DNA from: Rhodococcus sp. 4CII
GTDB taxonomy: Bacteria; Actinomycetota; Actinomycetes; Mycobacteriales; Mycobacteriaceae
Direction: 5' to 3'
DNA length: 64,000 bases
Assembly: GCF_014256275.1 (NCBI RefSeq)
Contig: NZ_JACCFE010000002.1
Span: 558,001 to 622,000 of the forward strand
The translations under genes were made by a program, and so were the position numbers. Within the stretch, counting starts at the first letter, position 1. The number at the start of each line of letters is the position of its first letter. The notes under the pieces were generated by a model. That model had not been told where the DNA came from, searched no databases, and saw only the letters and a program-made list of their open reading frames with translations. Positions 23,494 to 32,180 of this stretch are shown here, in pieces.

Positions 23494-24495
23494 TCAACCG
23501 AGCGACTCGACGAGCGAGGCCACGATCTCGTCTGCGGAGGTGTCGGCCGTGTAGCCCGCCGCGAACCGGTGCCCGCCGCCACCGAGATAACCGGCGACGA
23601 GCGAGACGTCCACATCGGACTTCGACCGCAGCGACACCGACCAGGTGCCGTTCACCGCCTCCTTGAGGACGGCGGCGACCTCCGCCTCGGACGTCGTCCG
23701 GACGATGTCGATGACGCTCTCGATCTCCTCGGAGCGCAGACCGCCGACGTAGGCCTGCCGGATGACGGCGTAGACCAGTCCGCGCCCGCCCGCCGCTTCG
23801 GGGACGAGCGTCGCCGAGCCGAGTACCGAGGACAGCATGGGCAGCCAGCCGAACGGATGGGTGTCGAGCAGACGCCGCGCGATGCGGGCGCCATCGATGC
23901 CGGTGGCGAGGAGTCTCTCCGCGAGGGTGTGGGTGCCCGGCTGCACCCAGCGGAACGAACCGGTGTCGGTGACGAGCCCCGCATACAGGCAGTGCGCGAG
24001 GTCGGCGTCGATGTCCACACCCCACACGTCGAACATCTGCGCCAGGACCGCGGTGGTCGATTCCGCCGACTCGTCGATCAGGTTCATGCGGCCGAAGCGG
24101 GTGTTGGAGCGGTGATGATCGATGACGAGGGTCTCCCCCGCCGTCGCGAGCCGGTCGGCGAGCTTCCCGAGACGCCCGGCACTGCCGCAGTCGACCGTCA
24201 CCAGCAGGTCGACGTTGCGGCGCACCTGATCCGAAGGCACCAGCAGGTGGGTGCCCGGCAGTTCGCGCATCGACTCCGGCAGTTCGTCCGGCGCACCGAA
24301 CGCGACCTGCACCGGAATTCCCTTGCGCTCGAGCACCAACGCCAGCGCGAGACCGCTGCCGATCGTGTCGGCGTCGGGTTGGACGTGACACAGAATCGTC
24401 ACCGATGTCGCGTTCTCGAGAACGGCGACCGCCTGCGGCAGGAACACCTCGCAACGATCGAGATCAGACAGGGACGTCTCCTGAGTGTGGGTCAT
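23494..24495 (-). CDS. nrnA: DHH-family bifunctional oligoribonuclease/PAP phosphatase
   Basis: This 333-aa DHH phosphoesterase has the catalytic CHVQPDADTIGSG motif, a second site with LVTVDCGSAGRL, the DHH signature (LVIDHHRSN), and a C-terminal DHHA1 domain ending in GGGGHRFAAGY. NrnA-type enzymes degrade short RNAs and pAp; M. tuberculosis Rv2837c also cleaves cyclic di-AMP and di-GMP. The ATG at 24495 (MTHTQETS) is chosen because an upstream arginine-rich stretch is a shadow of rbfA. It lies 10 nt after the rbfA stop. Confidence 0.93.
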   Translation of the reverse strand: MTHTQETSLSDLDRCEVFLPQAVAVLENATSVTILCHVQPDADTIGSGLALALVLERKGIPVQVAFGAPDELPESMRELPGTHLLVPSDQVRRNVDLLVTVDCGSAGRLGKLADRLATAGETLVIDHHRSNTRFGRMNLIDESAESTTAVLAQMFDVWGVDIDADLAHCLYAGLVTDTGSFRWVQPGTHTLAERLLATGIDGARIARRLLDTHPFGWLPMLSSVLGSATLVPEAAGGRGLVYAVIRQAYVGGLRSEEIESVIDIVRTTSEAEVAAVLKEAVNGTWSVSLRSKSDVDVSLVAGYLGGGGHRFAAGYTADTSADEIVASLVESLG

Positions 24496-24505
24496 GTCGG
24501 TCGCG

Positions 24506-25000
24506 TCAGTCCGCCTGGCGCGAACCGGACGGCTCGTCGACGTCGACGTCGGCGTCGTCCGCGTCCTCGACTCGGGGCTCCTTGTAGGGATCGGGGTCGC
24601 CGGCCGGAGACGCACCGGCCGCGACACGCGCGACCTCGTCGTCGGCGGCGCGGGCCCGGGCGAGGAGTTCCTCCATGTGCCGTGCGGTGTCGGGGACCGT
24701 GTCCGCGACGAACGTCAGCGTCGGCGTGAAACGGACTCCGGTGCCTGCGCCCACCTTCGAACGCAGCACCCCCTTCGCCTTCTCCAGCCCCGCGGCGGCG
24801 GAGACGAGATCGGGTTCGGACTCGAGGTCCGCGCCCATCACGGTGTAGTACACCGTGGCGTCGTGGAGGTCGGCCGTCACCTTCGTGTCGGTGATGGTGA
24901 CGAACGCCAGGCGAGGGTCCTTGATTTCGTGGTCGATCGCCGTCGCGACGATCGTTCCGATGCGCTTGGCGAGTTTGCGTGCCCGGGCGGGATCCACCAT
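24506..25000 (-). CDS. rbfA: Ribosome-binding factor A
   Basis: This 164-aa KH-like protein acts in late maturation of the 30S subunit 5' end (helix 1 of 16S rRNA). Conserved features are MVDPARARKLAKRIGTIVA, EIKDPRLAFVTITDTKVTADLHDATVYYTVMG and FVADTVPDTARHMEELLARA. An acidic C-terminal tail of about 40 residues (EDADDADVDVDEPSG) is longer than in E. coli. The GGAGAGGAG site precedes the ATG. Downstream of ylxP and infB, upstream of nrnA. Confidence 0.95.
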   Translation of the reverse strand: MVDPARARKLAKRIGTIVATAIDHEIKDPRLAFVTITDTKVTADLHDATVYYTVMGADLESEPDLVSAAAGLEKAKGVLRSKVGAGTGVRFTPTLTFVADTVPDTARHMEELLARARAADDEVARVAAGASPAGDPDPYKEPRVEDADDADVDVDEPSGSRQAD

Positions 25001-25112
25001 GACAATCAGACTCCTCTCCCTGGCCGCTCGATAAGTTGTGACGTTGTGTGTAGCTGTTGTTCATTCTGCACGCCGGGCCGCGGGGGCGGCGGGACGGGCA
25101 GGGCGCTCCGAG

Positions 25113-25403
25113 TCAGTCCTCGGGGCCGAAAATCCTTCGCCGGACCGCAAGTAGTTGCAGTTCGGGCAACTCGGCGACGTGTCGTTCGCACGTGTCGAGC
25201 ACCTCGTGCACATGATCGACCGCCGAACTCGCCATGGTGACACCGAGCATGGACCGGCGGTACCGATCCTGTTCGCCGGTCTCGGCCGCCGAGACACCGT
25301 AACGTCGCAGCTCCGCCAGAACCGGCTTGACCATTGCACGCTTCTCTTTCAGAGATCGCACGTCACCGAGCAAGATGTCGAGCTCGAGCGCACCGACGTA
25401 CAA
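25113..25403 (-). CDS. DUF503 family protein (YlxP)
   Basis: This 96-aa DUF503 protein starts at a TTG (read as Met) with a strong GGAGG site 6 nt upstream. It opens MYVGALELDILLGDVRSLKEKR and ends RRRIFGPED. DUF503 proteins lie between infB and rbfA in many bacteria and appear to help ribosome biogenesis. A longer frame upstream of 25403 runs through the hairpin and is not coding. The strong hairpin at 25425-25467 separates it from infB. Confidence 0.9.
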   Translation of the reverse strand: MYVGALELDILLGDVRSLKEKRAMVKPVLAELRRYGVSAAETGEQDRYRRSMLGVTMASSAVDHVHEVLDTCERHVAELPELQLLAVRRRIFGPED

Positions 25404-25424
25404 ACTTTTCCTCCTTCGGGGAGA

Positions 25425-25467
25425 CGTGCGCTTCTCCGGCCGATCGACTCGGCCGGAGAAGCGCACG
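25425..25467 (-). terminator. Perfect 19-bp hairpin between infB and the DUF503 gene
   Basis: The arms 25425-25443 and 25449-25467 are perfectly complementary around a TCGAC loop. It lies 39 nt after the infB stop and 21 nt before the TTG of the DUF503 gene on the same strand, so it is a terminator, attenuator or processing signal inside the operon. Confidence 0.8.
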
Positions 25468-25506
25468 CCGGATGACGCTGCTACGTCACCCCAAACGGAT
25501 GGGGAC

Positions 25507-28314
25507 TCAGTCGCGCGGCTTTTCCCGAAGCTCGTAGGCCTCGATGACGTCACCGACCTTGATGTCGGAGTAGGTGAGCGTCAAACCGCACTCGTAACCC
25601 TCGCGTACCTCGACAACGTCTTCCTTCTCCCGCTTGAGCGAGGAAATGGTGACGGTCTCGGCGACAACCGTGTTGTCACGCAGCAGCCGGGCCTTCGCAT
25701 TGCGACGGATGCTACCCGAGGTGACGAGGCAACCGGCGATGTTGCCGACCTTGGACGAACGGAACATCGCGCGGATCTCCGCCTTGCCCAGCTCGACCTC
25801 TTCGTAGATCGGCTTGAGCATGCCCTTGAGCGCCTTCTCGACCTCGTCGATGGCCTGGTAGATCACCGAGTAGTACCGGATGTCGACGCCCTCGCGGTTC
25901 GCCAACTCGGTCGCCTTGCCCTCGGCGCGGACGTTGAACCCGATGATGATCGCGTTCGACGCAGCGGCCAGGTTGACGTTGGTCTCGGTGACGCCACCGA
26001 CACCCCGGTCGATGACCCGCAACTGCACCTCGTCGTCGATCTCGATGCCGTGCAGAGCCTCTTCCAAGGCCTCCACGGTTCCCGAGTTGTCGCCCTTGAG
26101 GATCAGGTTGAGCTGCGACGTCTCCTTGAGAGCCGAGTCCAGGTCCTCGAGGCTGATGCGCTTGCGGCTCTTCGCGGCCAGTGCGTTGCGCTTACGCGCA
26201 TTGCGCCGGTCGGCGATCTGCCGGGCGATCCGGTCCTCGTCGACCACGAGCAGGTTGTCGCCTGCGCCGGGGACCGACGTGAAGCCGACCACCTGGACGG
26301 GACGCGAGGGCAGAGCCTCGAGAACGTCTTCGCCGTGCTCGTCGACCATGCGGCGCACACGACCGTATGCGTCGCCGGCCACGATCGAGTCGCCGACCCG
26401 CAGCGTTCCGCGCTGAATGAGCACGGTCGCGACGGGGCCGCGTCCACGGTCGAGGTGCGCCTCGATGGCGACACCCTGAGCGTCCATGTCCGGGTTGGCC
26501 CGCAGGTCCAGGGCAGCGTCCGCCGTCAACAGCACGGCCTCGAGCAGTGCATCGATGTTGGTGCCCTGCTTCGCCGAGATGTCGACGAACATGGTGTCTC
26601 CGCCGTATTCCTCGGCGACCAGTCCGTACTCGGTGAGCTGCTGCCGGATCTTGTCCGGGTTCGCGCCTTCCTTGTCGATCTTGTTCACCGCGACCACGAT
26701 CGGCACGTCGGCCGCCTGGGCGTGGTTGATCGCTTCCACCGTCTGCGGCATGACGCCGTCGTCGGCGGCGACGACCAGGATCGCGAGGTCGGTGGCCTTG
26801 GCACCACGGGCACGCATGGCCGTGAAGGCCTCGTGACCGGGGGTGTCGATGAACGTCACGAGACGCTCGTTGCCGTCGAGCTCGGTGAGCACCTGGTAGG
26901 CACCGATGTGCTGCGTGATGCCGCCGGCCTCGCCCTCACGGACGTTGGCCTTACGGATCGTGTCGAGCAGTCGGGTCTTACCGTGGTCGACGTGGCCCAT
27001 GACGGTGACCACCGGCGGACGGGACTCGAGGTCCTCTTCGCCACCTTCGTCTTCGCCGTAGGTGAGGTCGAAGCTGTCGAGCAGCTCGCGGTCCTCGTCC
27101 TCCGGGCTGACCACCTGGACGACGTAGTTCATCTCGCCGCCGAGCAGTTCCAGCGTCTCGTCGTTGACCGACTGGGTCGCCGTCACCATCTCGCCGAGGT
27201 TGAACAGTGCCTGCACCAACGCTGCGGGGTTCGCGTCGATCTTCTCCGCGAAGTCCGACAGGGAAGCACCGCGGGCGAGGCGAATGGTCTCGCCGTTGCC
27301 ACGGGGCAACCGCACGCCGCCGACGGCGGGCGCCTGCATCGAATCGTATTCCTGGCGCTTCTGACGCTTCGACTTGCGCCCACGACGCGGGGCGCCGCCG
27401 GGACGACCGAACGCACCTGCTGCCGCACCACGCTGACCGGGGCGGCCACCGCCACCGGGACGACCGCGGAAACCACCGGCGGGTGCTCCGCCACCGGGCG
27501 CACCTGCACCGGCACCGGGAGCTCCGCCACCGCGGTATCCACCGCCGCCGCCACCGGGACGACCACCGGGTGCTCCGCCGGGACGGCCGGGACGGCCGCC
27601 GGGGGCGGGACGTGCCGAACGAGCAGGCATCGCGCCCGGGTTCGGGCGGGGAGGCATCGAGCCGGGGCTCGGCCGGGGACCGCCCTGACCGGGAGCCGGA
27701 CGGGGTGCACCGGGACGCGGTGCGCCGGGAGCGGGACGCGGTGCCGGACGCTCGGCGGGAGCCGAGGAGTACGGGTTGTTACCGACGCGCGGGGGCTTCG
27801 GGCCGGGGCGGGGTCCGCCGGGCTTGGCACCCGTGGACGGAGCCGCCGGGGCAGCAGCCGACGCGGCCGGGGCCGCGGGTGCGGCCGGAGCCGGTGCAGC
27901 CGGGGTCGGACGTCCGGGCTTGGGAGCGTTGCTCGCCGGTGCAGCCGGGGTGGCTGCGCTCGCCGCGGGGGCCGCCGGTGCCGGCGCCGGAGCCGCGGGG
28001 GTGGGCGCCGGGGCTGCAGCAGCGGGCGCTGCCGGAGCCGGGGCTGCGGGCTTGGGACCGGGACGGGGTCCGCCCGGCTTGGCTGCGGTCGCCGGGGCGC
28101 TCGGCGCGGGGGCACCGGGCTTGGCAGCCGGACGGGCTGCGGAATCGGACTTCGACGACGGGAACGACTCCCGCAGACGCCTGGCGACGGGCGCCTCCAC
28201 CGTGGAGGACGCCGACTTCACGAACTCGCCCTGCTCCTTGAGCGTTGCGAGTAGTTCTTTACTTGTGACACCGAGTTCTTTAGCCAACTCGTGCACGCGG
28301 GCCTTGCCTGCCAC
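25507..28314 (-). CDS. infB: Translation initiation factor IF-2
   Basis: This 935-aa GTPase positions initiator tRNA on the 30S subunit. The N-terminal IF2-N domain (GKARVHELAKELGVTSKELLATLKEQG) is followed by about 270 residues of proline/alanine/glycine-rich linker with PRPGPKP repeats, then the GTPase: G1 GHVDHGKT (440-447), G3 DTPGHE, G4 NKID. The GTG at 28314 has an AGGAG site and matches mycobacterial IF2. A long opposite-strand frame over the repeat-rich part is GC-driven noise. Confidence 0.97.
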   Translation of the reverse strand: MAGKARVHELAKELGVTSKELLATLKEQGEFVKSASSTVEAPVARRLRESFPSSKSDSAARPAAKPGAPAPSAPATAAKPGGPRPGPKPAAPAPAAPAAAAPAPTPAAPAPAPAAPAASAATPAAPASNAPKPGRPTPAAPAPAAPAAPAASAAAPAAPSTGAKPGGPRPGPKPPRVGNNPYSSAPAERPAPRPAPGAPRPGAPRPAPGQGGPRPSPGSMPPRPNPGAMPARSARPAPGGRPGRPGGAPGGRPGGGGGGYRGGGAPGAGAGAPGGGAPAGGFRGRPGGGGRPGQRGAAAGAFGRPGGAPRRGRKSKRQKRQEYDSMQAPAVGGVRLPRGNGETIRLARGASLSDFAEKIDANPAALVQALFNLGEMVTATQSVNDETLELLGGEMNYVVQVVSPEDEDRELLDSFDLTYGEDEGGEEDLESRPPVVTVMGHVDHGKTRLLDTIRKANVREGEAGGITQHIGAYQVLTELDGNERLVTFIDTPGHEAFTAMRARGAKATDLAILVVAADDGVMPQTVEAINHAQAADVPIVVAVNKIDKEGANPDKIRQQLTEYGLVAEEYGGDTMFVDISAKQGTNIDALLEAVLLTADAALDLRANPDMDAQGVAIEAHLDRGRGPVATVLIQRGTLRVGDSIVAGDAYGRVRRMVDEHGEDVLEALPSRPVQVVGFTSVPGAGDNLLVVDEDRIARQIADRRNARKRNALAAKSRKRISLEDLDSALKETSQLNLILKGDNSGTVEALEEALHGIEIDDEVQLRVIDRGVGGVTETNVNLAAASNAIIIGFNVRAEGKATELANREGVDIRYYSVIYQAIDEVEKALKGMLKPIYEEVELGKAEIRAMFRSSKVGNIAGCLVTSGSIRRNAKARLLRDNTVVAETVTISSLKREKEDVVEVREGYECGLTLTYSDIKVGDVIEAYELREKPRD

Positions 28315-28419
28315 TGCTCTCCTCACTGATGAGGTCGAGCAGGAGGCTCCCCTGAGAGGGGCCCGCACGACCTCGGGTTATCTCCGATGGACGATCATCG
28401 CTGGTGCTTCACGGTGTGC

Positions 28420-28773
28420 TCATGAGTGCTTGTGCCTGTTCTGTTCGAGAGGTACTGCTCTGGGTGGGTGCCCTGCGCGTACCCAGTGGTCGACTTCTGA
28501 CACGTCGACACTTCCGGACACCCGCAGTGCTCTGCCGAATGCTCGGCGTCTTTCCGCGAGGTTCAGGCAATCCTCGGCGGGGTGCAGCCACGCACCTCGT
28601 CCGGGAAGCCTGCGCCCCGGGTCCGGAGTGAGAACGTGACCTTGCGGCCCGCTCTCACCCACCACAACCCTGAGCAGATCGACAGCCAGCGCGCGCTCCC
28701 TACATCCTATGCATGTTCGCACCGGTGAACCGGTAGGAACGCGCACGGAATCGGGGTGCTCATGCTGAACCAT
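28420..28773 (-). CDS. YlxR (DUF448) family protein
   Basis: This 117-aa protein carries the YlxR signature PVRTCIGCRERA near its N-terminus, followed by PDPGRRLPGRGAWLHP and CLNLAERRRAFGRALR. It is a small RNA-binding-type protein between nusA and infB, present across bacteria and known to bind nucleic acid and, in some species, RNase P. The ATG at 28773 is chosen because it follows the nusA stop without overlap, although its ribosome-binding site is weak; GTG starts slightly downstream are possible. Confidence 0.88.
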   Translation of the reverse strand: MVQHEHPDSVRVPTGSPVRTCIGCRERALAVDLLRVVVGESGPQGHVLTPDPGRRLPGRGAWLHPAEDCLNLAERRRAFGRALRVSGSVDVSEVDHWVRAGHPPRAVPLEQNRHKHS

Positions 28774-28817
28774 TGACCACTCTACCGCCGACTCGCCCCG
28801 ATCTCCGCATTCCCGGC

Positions 28818-29849
28818 TCAACGACTGGTCGCGGCGGGTCCGCCTGCCGACTCGGGGGCCGGGGCGGCGTCACTGCGGATGTCGATCCGCCACCCGGTCA
28901 AGCGCGCAGCAAGGCGGGCATTTTGCCCTTCCTTGCCGATGGCGAGGGACAACTGGAAGTCGGGGACGACGACACGTGCAGCCCGGGCCTCCGGGTCCAC
29001 GACAGTGACAGAGACCACTTTCGAGGGCGACAGCGCGTTGCCGACGAACCGGGCGGGGTCGTCGTCGAAGTCGATGATGTCGATCTTCTCGCCTGCGAGC
29101 TCACTCATCACGTTGCGCACGCGCTGACCCATCGGCCCGATGCACGCTCCCTTCGCGTTGAGTCCCTGCACCCGCGACTGGACGGCGATCTTCGACCGGT
29201 GACCGGCCTCCCGGGCGACTGCGATGATCTCGACCGAACCGTCCGCGATCTCGGGCACCTCGAGCGCGAACAGCTTGCGCACGAGGTTCGGGTGGGTGCG
29301 CGACAGGGTGATCTGCGGTCCGCGCTGCCCGCGGGCCACTCCGACGACGTAGCACTTGAGCCGCTCGCCGTGCTCGTAGTTCTCGCCGGGCACCTGCTCG
29401 GCCGGTGGGATCAGCCCCTCGGCGCCGTTGGCTTCGCTGCCGATCCGCACCACGACCATTCCGCGCGAGTTCGCCCGGGTGTCGCGCTGAATGACGCCGC
29501 CCACGATCTCACCCTCGTGGGTGGAGAACTCGCCGAAGCTCCGCTCGTGTTCGGCGTCGCGCAGCCGCTGGAGGATGACCTGACGGGCGGTGGTCGCGGC
29601 GATCCGGCCGAACCCTTCCGGGGTGTCGTCCCACTCCTCGCCGACCATGTTGCCGTCGGAGTCGACGTCGTGCGCCATCACCCGCACGATGCCGCTCTTG
29701 GTGTCGACGTCGATCCGTGCGTGCTGCTGATGGCCCTCGGTGTGCCGATAGGCGGTGAGCAGTGCCGTCTGGATGGTCGAGATGACCGTTTCGATCGAGA
29801 TGCCCTTGTCGGCCTCGATGGCGCGCAGCGCCGCGATGTCGATATTCAC
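28818..29849 (-). CDS. nusA: Transcription termination/antitermination factor NusA
   Basis: This 343-aa NusA has an N-terminal RNA polymerase-binding domain, an S1 domain (EIVGGVIQRDTRANSRGMVVVRIG), and two KH domains with ACIGPMGQRVRNVMSELAGEKIDIIDFDDDPARFV and a second KH repeat. It lacks the acidic repeats found in E. coli NusA, as is normal for actinobacteria. It shapes pausing, termination and rRNA antitermination. The start overlaps the rimP stop by 4 nt (ATGA), so the two are translationally coupled. Confidence 0.97.
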   Translation of the reverse strand: MNIDIAALRAIEADKGISIETVISTIQTALLTAYRHTEGHQQHARIDVDTKSGIVRVMAHDVDSDGNMVGEEWDDTPEGFGRIAATTARQVILQRLRDAEHERSFGEFSTHEGEIVGGVIQRDTRANSRGMVVVRIGSEANGAEGLIPPAEQVPGENYEHGERLKCYVVGVARGQRGPQITLSRTHPNLVRKLFALEVPEIADGSVEIIAVAREAGHRSKIAVQSRVQGLNAKGACIGPMGQRVRNVMSELAGEKIDIIDFDDDPARFVGNALSPSKVVSVTVVDPEARAARVVVPDFQLSLAIGKEGQNARLAARLTGWRIDIRSDAAPAPESAGGPAATSR

Positions 29850-30418
29850 TTGTCCAACCCCTCTACTACTTCTTCATCTTCCGACGCATCCGCGTCCGCG
29901 GGCGCCACGCGCCCCTCGGGAATTCCACCCGCAAGTTCCAGTTCCCTCGGATCCGGTTTCGAGAATTCCACCTGCACAACAGCTTTCTGGACGTCCGCCA
30001 GGGCGACGCGGCGAACCTCCGGGCCCGTCCGGGAGCCGATCACGACCGCGACCGAATCGCCGTCGAGGGCTCCGATCCGGCCTACGACCGTCTCGTGCGC
30101 GAGATCGATCCGCGCCTTGCGTCCGCGGGCGCGTCGCCAGTGCCGCTCGTGCGTGAGCGGCCGGTCGATGCCCGGGGACGTCACCTCGAGCGTGTACGGG
30201 GACTCCCCGAAGTCGGAGACCGAGTCGAACACCTCGGAGATCTCGTGGCTCAGCTTCGCGACCGCGTCGAGTTCGAGTCCGGCGTCGCTGTCCACCATGA
30301 TCCGGACCGCGCTGTGCCTGCCCGCGAGGGTGACCGCAACGTCCTCCAAGTCGTAGCCCTGGCGTTGCACCAGATCGGAGATGAGCTCCGTCACCCTCTC
30401 CTTGGATGGAACCGGCAT
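29846..30418 (-). CDS. rimP: Ribosome maturation factor RimP
   Basis: This 190-aa 30S maturation factor has the typical RimP order: N-terminal domain with GYDLEDVAVTLAGRHSAVRIMVDSDAGLELDAVAKLSHEISEVFD, the SPYTLEVTSPGIDRPLTHERHW block that docks to uS12, then a C-terminal SH3-like domain. An acidic tail (ADADASEDEEVVEG) ends it. GAGGAGC lies 8 nt before the ATG. First gene of the rimP-nusA-ylxR-infB operon. Confidence 0.95.
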   Translation of the reverse strand: MPVPSKERVTELISDLVQRQGYDLEDVAVTLAGRHSAVRIMVDSDAGLELDAVAKLSHEISEVFDSVSDFGESPYTLEVTSPGIDRPLTHERHWRRARGRKARIDLAHETVVGRIGALDGDSVAVVIGSRTGPEVRRVALADVQKAVVQVEFSKPDPRELELAGGIPEGRVAPADADASEDEEVVEGLDK

Positions 30419-30441
30419 CGGGGAAGCTCCTCGTTTCAGTT

Positions 30442-30528
30442 GTCACTCGTCGGTTAGTCAGTCACTCGTCGGTCGGTCAGGGCCTCGTGCCGCGCACGCA
30501 GCACCACGAACCCGTCGTGACGGGTTCG
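30442..30528. repeat. Direct repeats and hairpin in the rimP leader region
   Basis: GTCACTCGTCGGT occurs at 30442-30454 and 30461-30473, a 19-bp period. The hairpin CGAACCCGTC (30507-30516)/GACGGGTTCG (30519-30528) follows. The region lies between the divergent rimP and the lipoprotein gene and probably holds both promoters; repeat function is unknown. Confidence 0.5.
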
Positions 30529-30625
30529 AGCATCTAAGAGTAACGCCGATTCGACGCACCGGTGACCAGCCCCGGTGCTCGATTCCCGGGATCGCGGCCC
30601 GACCTGGCACCATGGACCGGTGCTC

Positions 30626-31153
30626 ATGCCCACCGTCTCCCGGCCCCCCACGTCCGGTCCGGCCGTGTCCCGGCGCGCCGCTCTCCGGTTCGCAGCAGCC
30701 TCGGCGTTCGGTATCGCGGCCGTCCCCGTCCTGGCGGGGTGCGCCGGCGACGGCGACTCCGCCGTCGAGGTCGATTCCCTCGTCGCGCAGTCGCGGTTGG
30801 CGCGCCGTGACGCCGCCGGCGCGGCCGCGACGATCGCACTGCTCCCCGACCGGGCCGCCGCACTGGAACTGGTCCGTGCGCAGCGCACCGCGCACGCCGA
30901 TGCCCTGGACTCCGAAATCGCCAGGGCTGCAGGAACTTACCCGGATGGAACCGCACCGACCACGTCCTCTGCGGCGTCCACGACACCGACCGAACCCGCA
31001 CCCCCGCCCGGTCTCGATCAACTGCGCGCCGACCTGGCCGAGTCGCAGCGCAGCGCAGCCGATTCGGCGCGCGTCCTGACGGCCTACCGGGCCGGTCTCT
31101 GCGCGTCGATCAGTGCCGCCTGCGGAACGTATCTGGCGGTGGTGCTGCCGTGA
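30626..31153 (+). CDS. Lipoprotein (Rv2843-like), possible Tat signal
   Basis: This 175-aa protein starts MPTVSRPPTSGPAVSRRAAL and has a twin-arginine pair followed by a hydrophobic stretch ending in the lipobox LAGC (Cys39). It is thus likely exported by Tat or Sec and lipid-anchored in the envelope. The rest is helical with alanine-rich segments and a proline/threonine linker in the middle. Its place next to rimP, with a following DUF4439 gene, matches Rv2843-Rv2844 of M. tuberculosis. No enzymatic motif seen. Overlaps the next gene by 4 nt. Confidence 0.78.
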   Translation: MPTVSRPPTSGPAVSRRAALRFAAASAFGIAAVPVLAGCAGDGDSAVEVDSLVAQSRLARRDAAGAAATIALLPDRAAALELVRAQRTAHADALDSEIARAAGTYPDGTAPTTSSAASTTPTEPAPPPGLDQLRADLAESQRSAADSARVLTAYRAGLCASISAACGTYLAVVLP

Positions 31154-31593
31154 CCACTCCTACCGAAGCCGAGGGCCGGAGCCTCGCCGACGCGTTGACC
31201 GCCGAACATTCGGCGGTGTTCGCCTACGGCGTGGTCGCAGCCTTCTCCAACCCGGCCCGGGCTCCGCAGGTCGCCACGTCGGCGGCCGCTCACCGCGCCC
31301 GCCGGGACTCGCTCCTGGACACGCTGACGACGGCGGGCATGGCCGCCCCGGTCGCCGAAGCGGGCTACACGCTGCCGTTTCCGGTCACCGACCCGATCAC
31401 GGCGGCGCAACTCGCTGCCGAGGTGGAGGCCGACACAGCCGTCGCGTGGCGGGCCGTGGTCGAACACGGCGAGACCGAGGACACGCGCACGCTCGGCGTC
31501 ACGGCACTGAGCGAGGCGGCCATCCGGGAAGCCACCTGGCGCGCGGCACTCGGAACCGATCCGGTCACCGACCCGTTCCCCGGACAGCCCTGA
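31150..31593 (+). CDS. DUF4439 ferritin-like protein
   Basis: This 147-aa protein starts at a GTG inside the end of the lipoprotein gene (GTGA overlap). It has the helical bundle typical of DUF4439 ferritin-like proteins: AEHSAVFAYGVVAAF with His and Glu that could bind metal, then HRARRDSLLDTLTTAG and a C-terminal AIREATWRAALG helix. The protein lacks its own signal peptide. The pair with the upstream lipoprotein is conserved in mycobacteria, suggesting they interact. Function unknown. Confidence 0.8.
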   Translation: MTTPTEAEGRSLADALTAEHSAVFAYGVVAAFSNPARAPQVATSAAAHRARRDSLLDTLTTAGMAAPVAEAGYTLPFPVTDPITAAQLAAEVEADTAVAWRAVVEHGETEDTRTLGVTALSEAAIREATWRAALGTDPVTDPFPGQP

Positions 31594-31694
31594 CGACACG
31601 CAGGTTCCCGCCCACCGGGATTCCGCACCCGCGCGGATCGTCCGCCCCCTAGCGTCGTCCCCGACACCACTGACGGGGACGAGAGGACGGCGGC

Positions 31695-32180
31695 GTGGAC
31701 GAAAGCTCGGTGGAGCAGCGTCTGGCGAACCTGGAGCGGATCGGGGCGATCAAGGCGCTCAAGTACCGATACTGGCGAGCGTGCGACGGAAAGGATCCGG
31801 ACGCGTTCCGTGCATGCTTCGTCTCGTCCGGGGCATCCATCGACTTCGGCCCACTCGGCCGGTTCGACGACGCCGACCGGCTCACCGACCTCTTCCGGAC
31901 GATCGCGCTCCACGAGGTGGACGGCAGGCACGTGATCCTCGACATGCACCACGGTTTCCATCCGGACATCGTGCTGCACGGCGACACCGAGGCGTCGGGT
32001 ACGTGGACGCTGCAGTTCCGCCAGGTCGACCTGACGAAGGGCACGGAGACCGTGTCGTCCGGCGAGTACGACGACACCTACCGCTTCGAGGACGGCGAGT
32101 GGCGAATGTCGCGGTGCCACTTCACCACTCGGTGGTCGATCACCCGCCCGCTCACACCGGACACAGTGGTCGCCCAGTGA
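31695..32180 (+). CDS. NTF2/SnoaL-like protein
   Basis: This 161-aa protein of the SnoaL_4/NTF2-like superfamily contains LERIGAIKALKYRYWRACDGKDPDAF at the start, followed by a FDDADRLTDLFRTIAL helix, the HHGFHPDIVLHGDTEASGTWTL block and a C-terminal RFEDGEWRMSRCHFTTRW. These form a conical ligand-binding barrel found in cyclases and hydroxysteroid isomerases. The start GTG at 31695 is preceded by purine-rich sequence. Its stop overlaps the SDR start (GTGA), so the two probably act on the same substrate. Confidence 0.85.
   Translation: MDESSVEQRLANLERIGAIKALKYRYWRACDGKDPDAFRACFVSSGASIDFGPLGRFDDADRLTDLFRTIALHEVDGRHVILDMHHGFHPDIVLHGDTEASGTWTLQFRQVDLTKGTETVSSGEYDDTYRFEDGEWRMSRCHFTTRWSITRPLTPDTVVAQ

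Noticed and set aside
22018..24729. A 903-codon plus-strand frame opposite dinF and nrnA
   Set aside because: Spans two real genes on the other strand with charged, repetitive composition.
25327..28254. A 975-codon plus-strand frame opposite infB
   Set aside because: Antisense to a clear infB gene; low-complexity alternating residues over the repeat-rich region.
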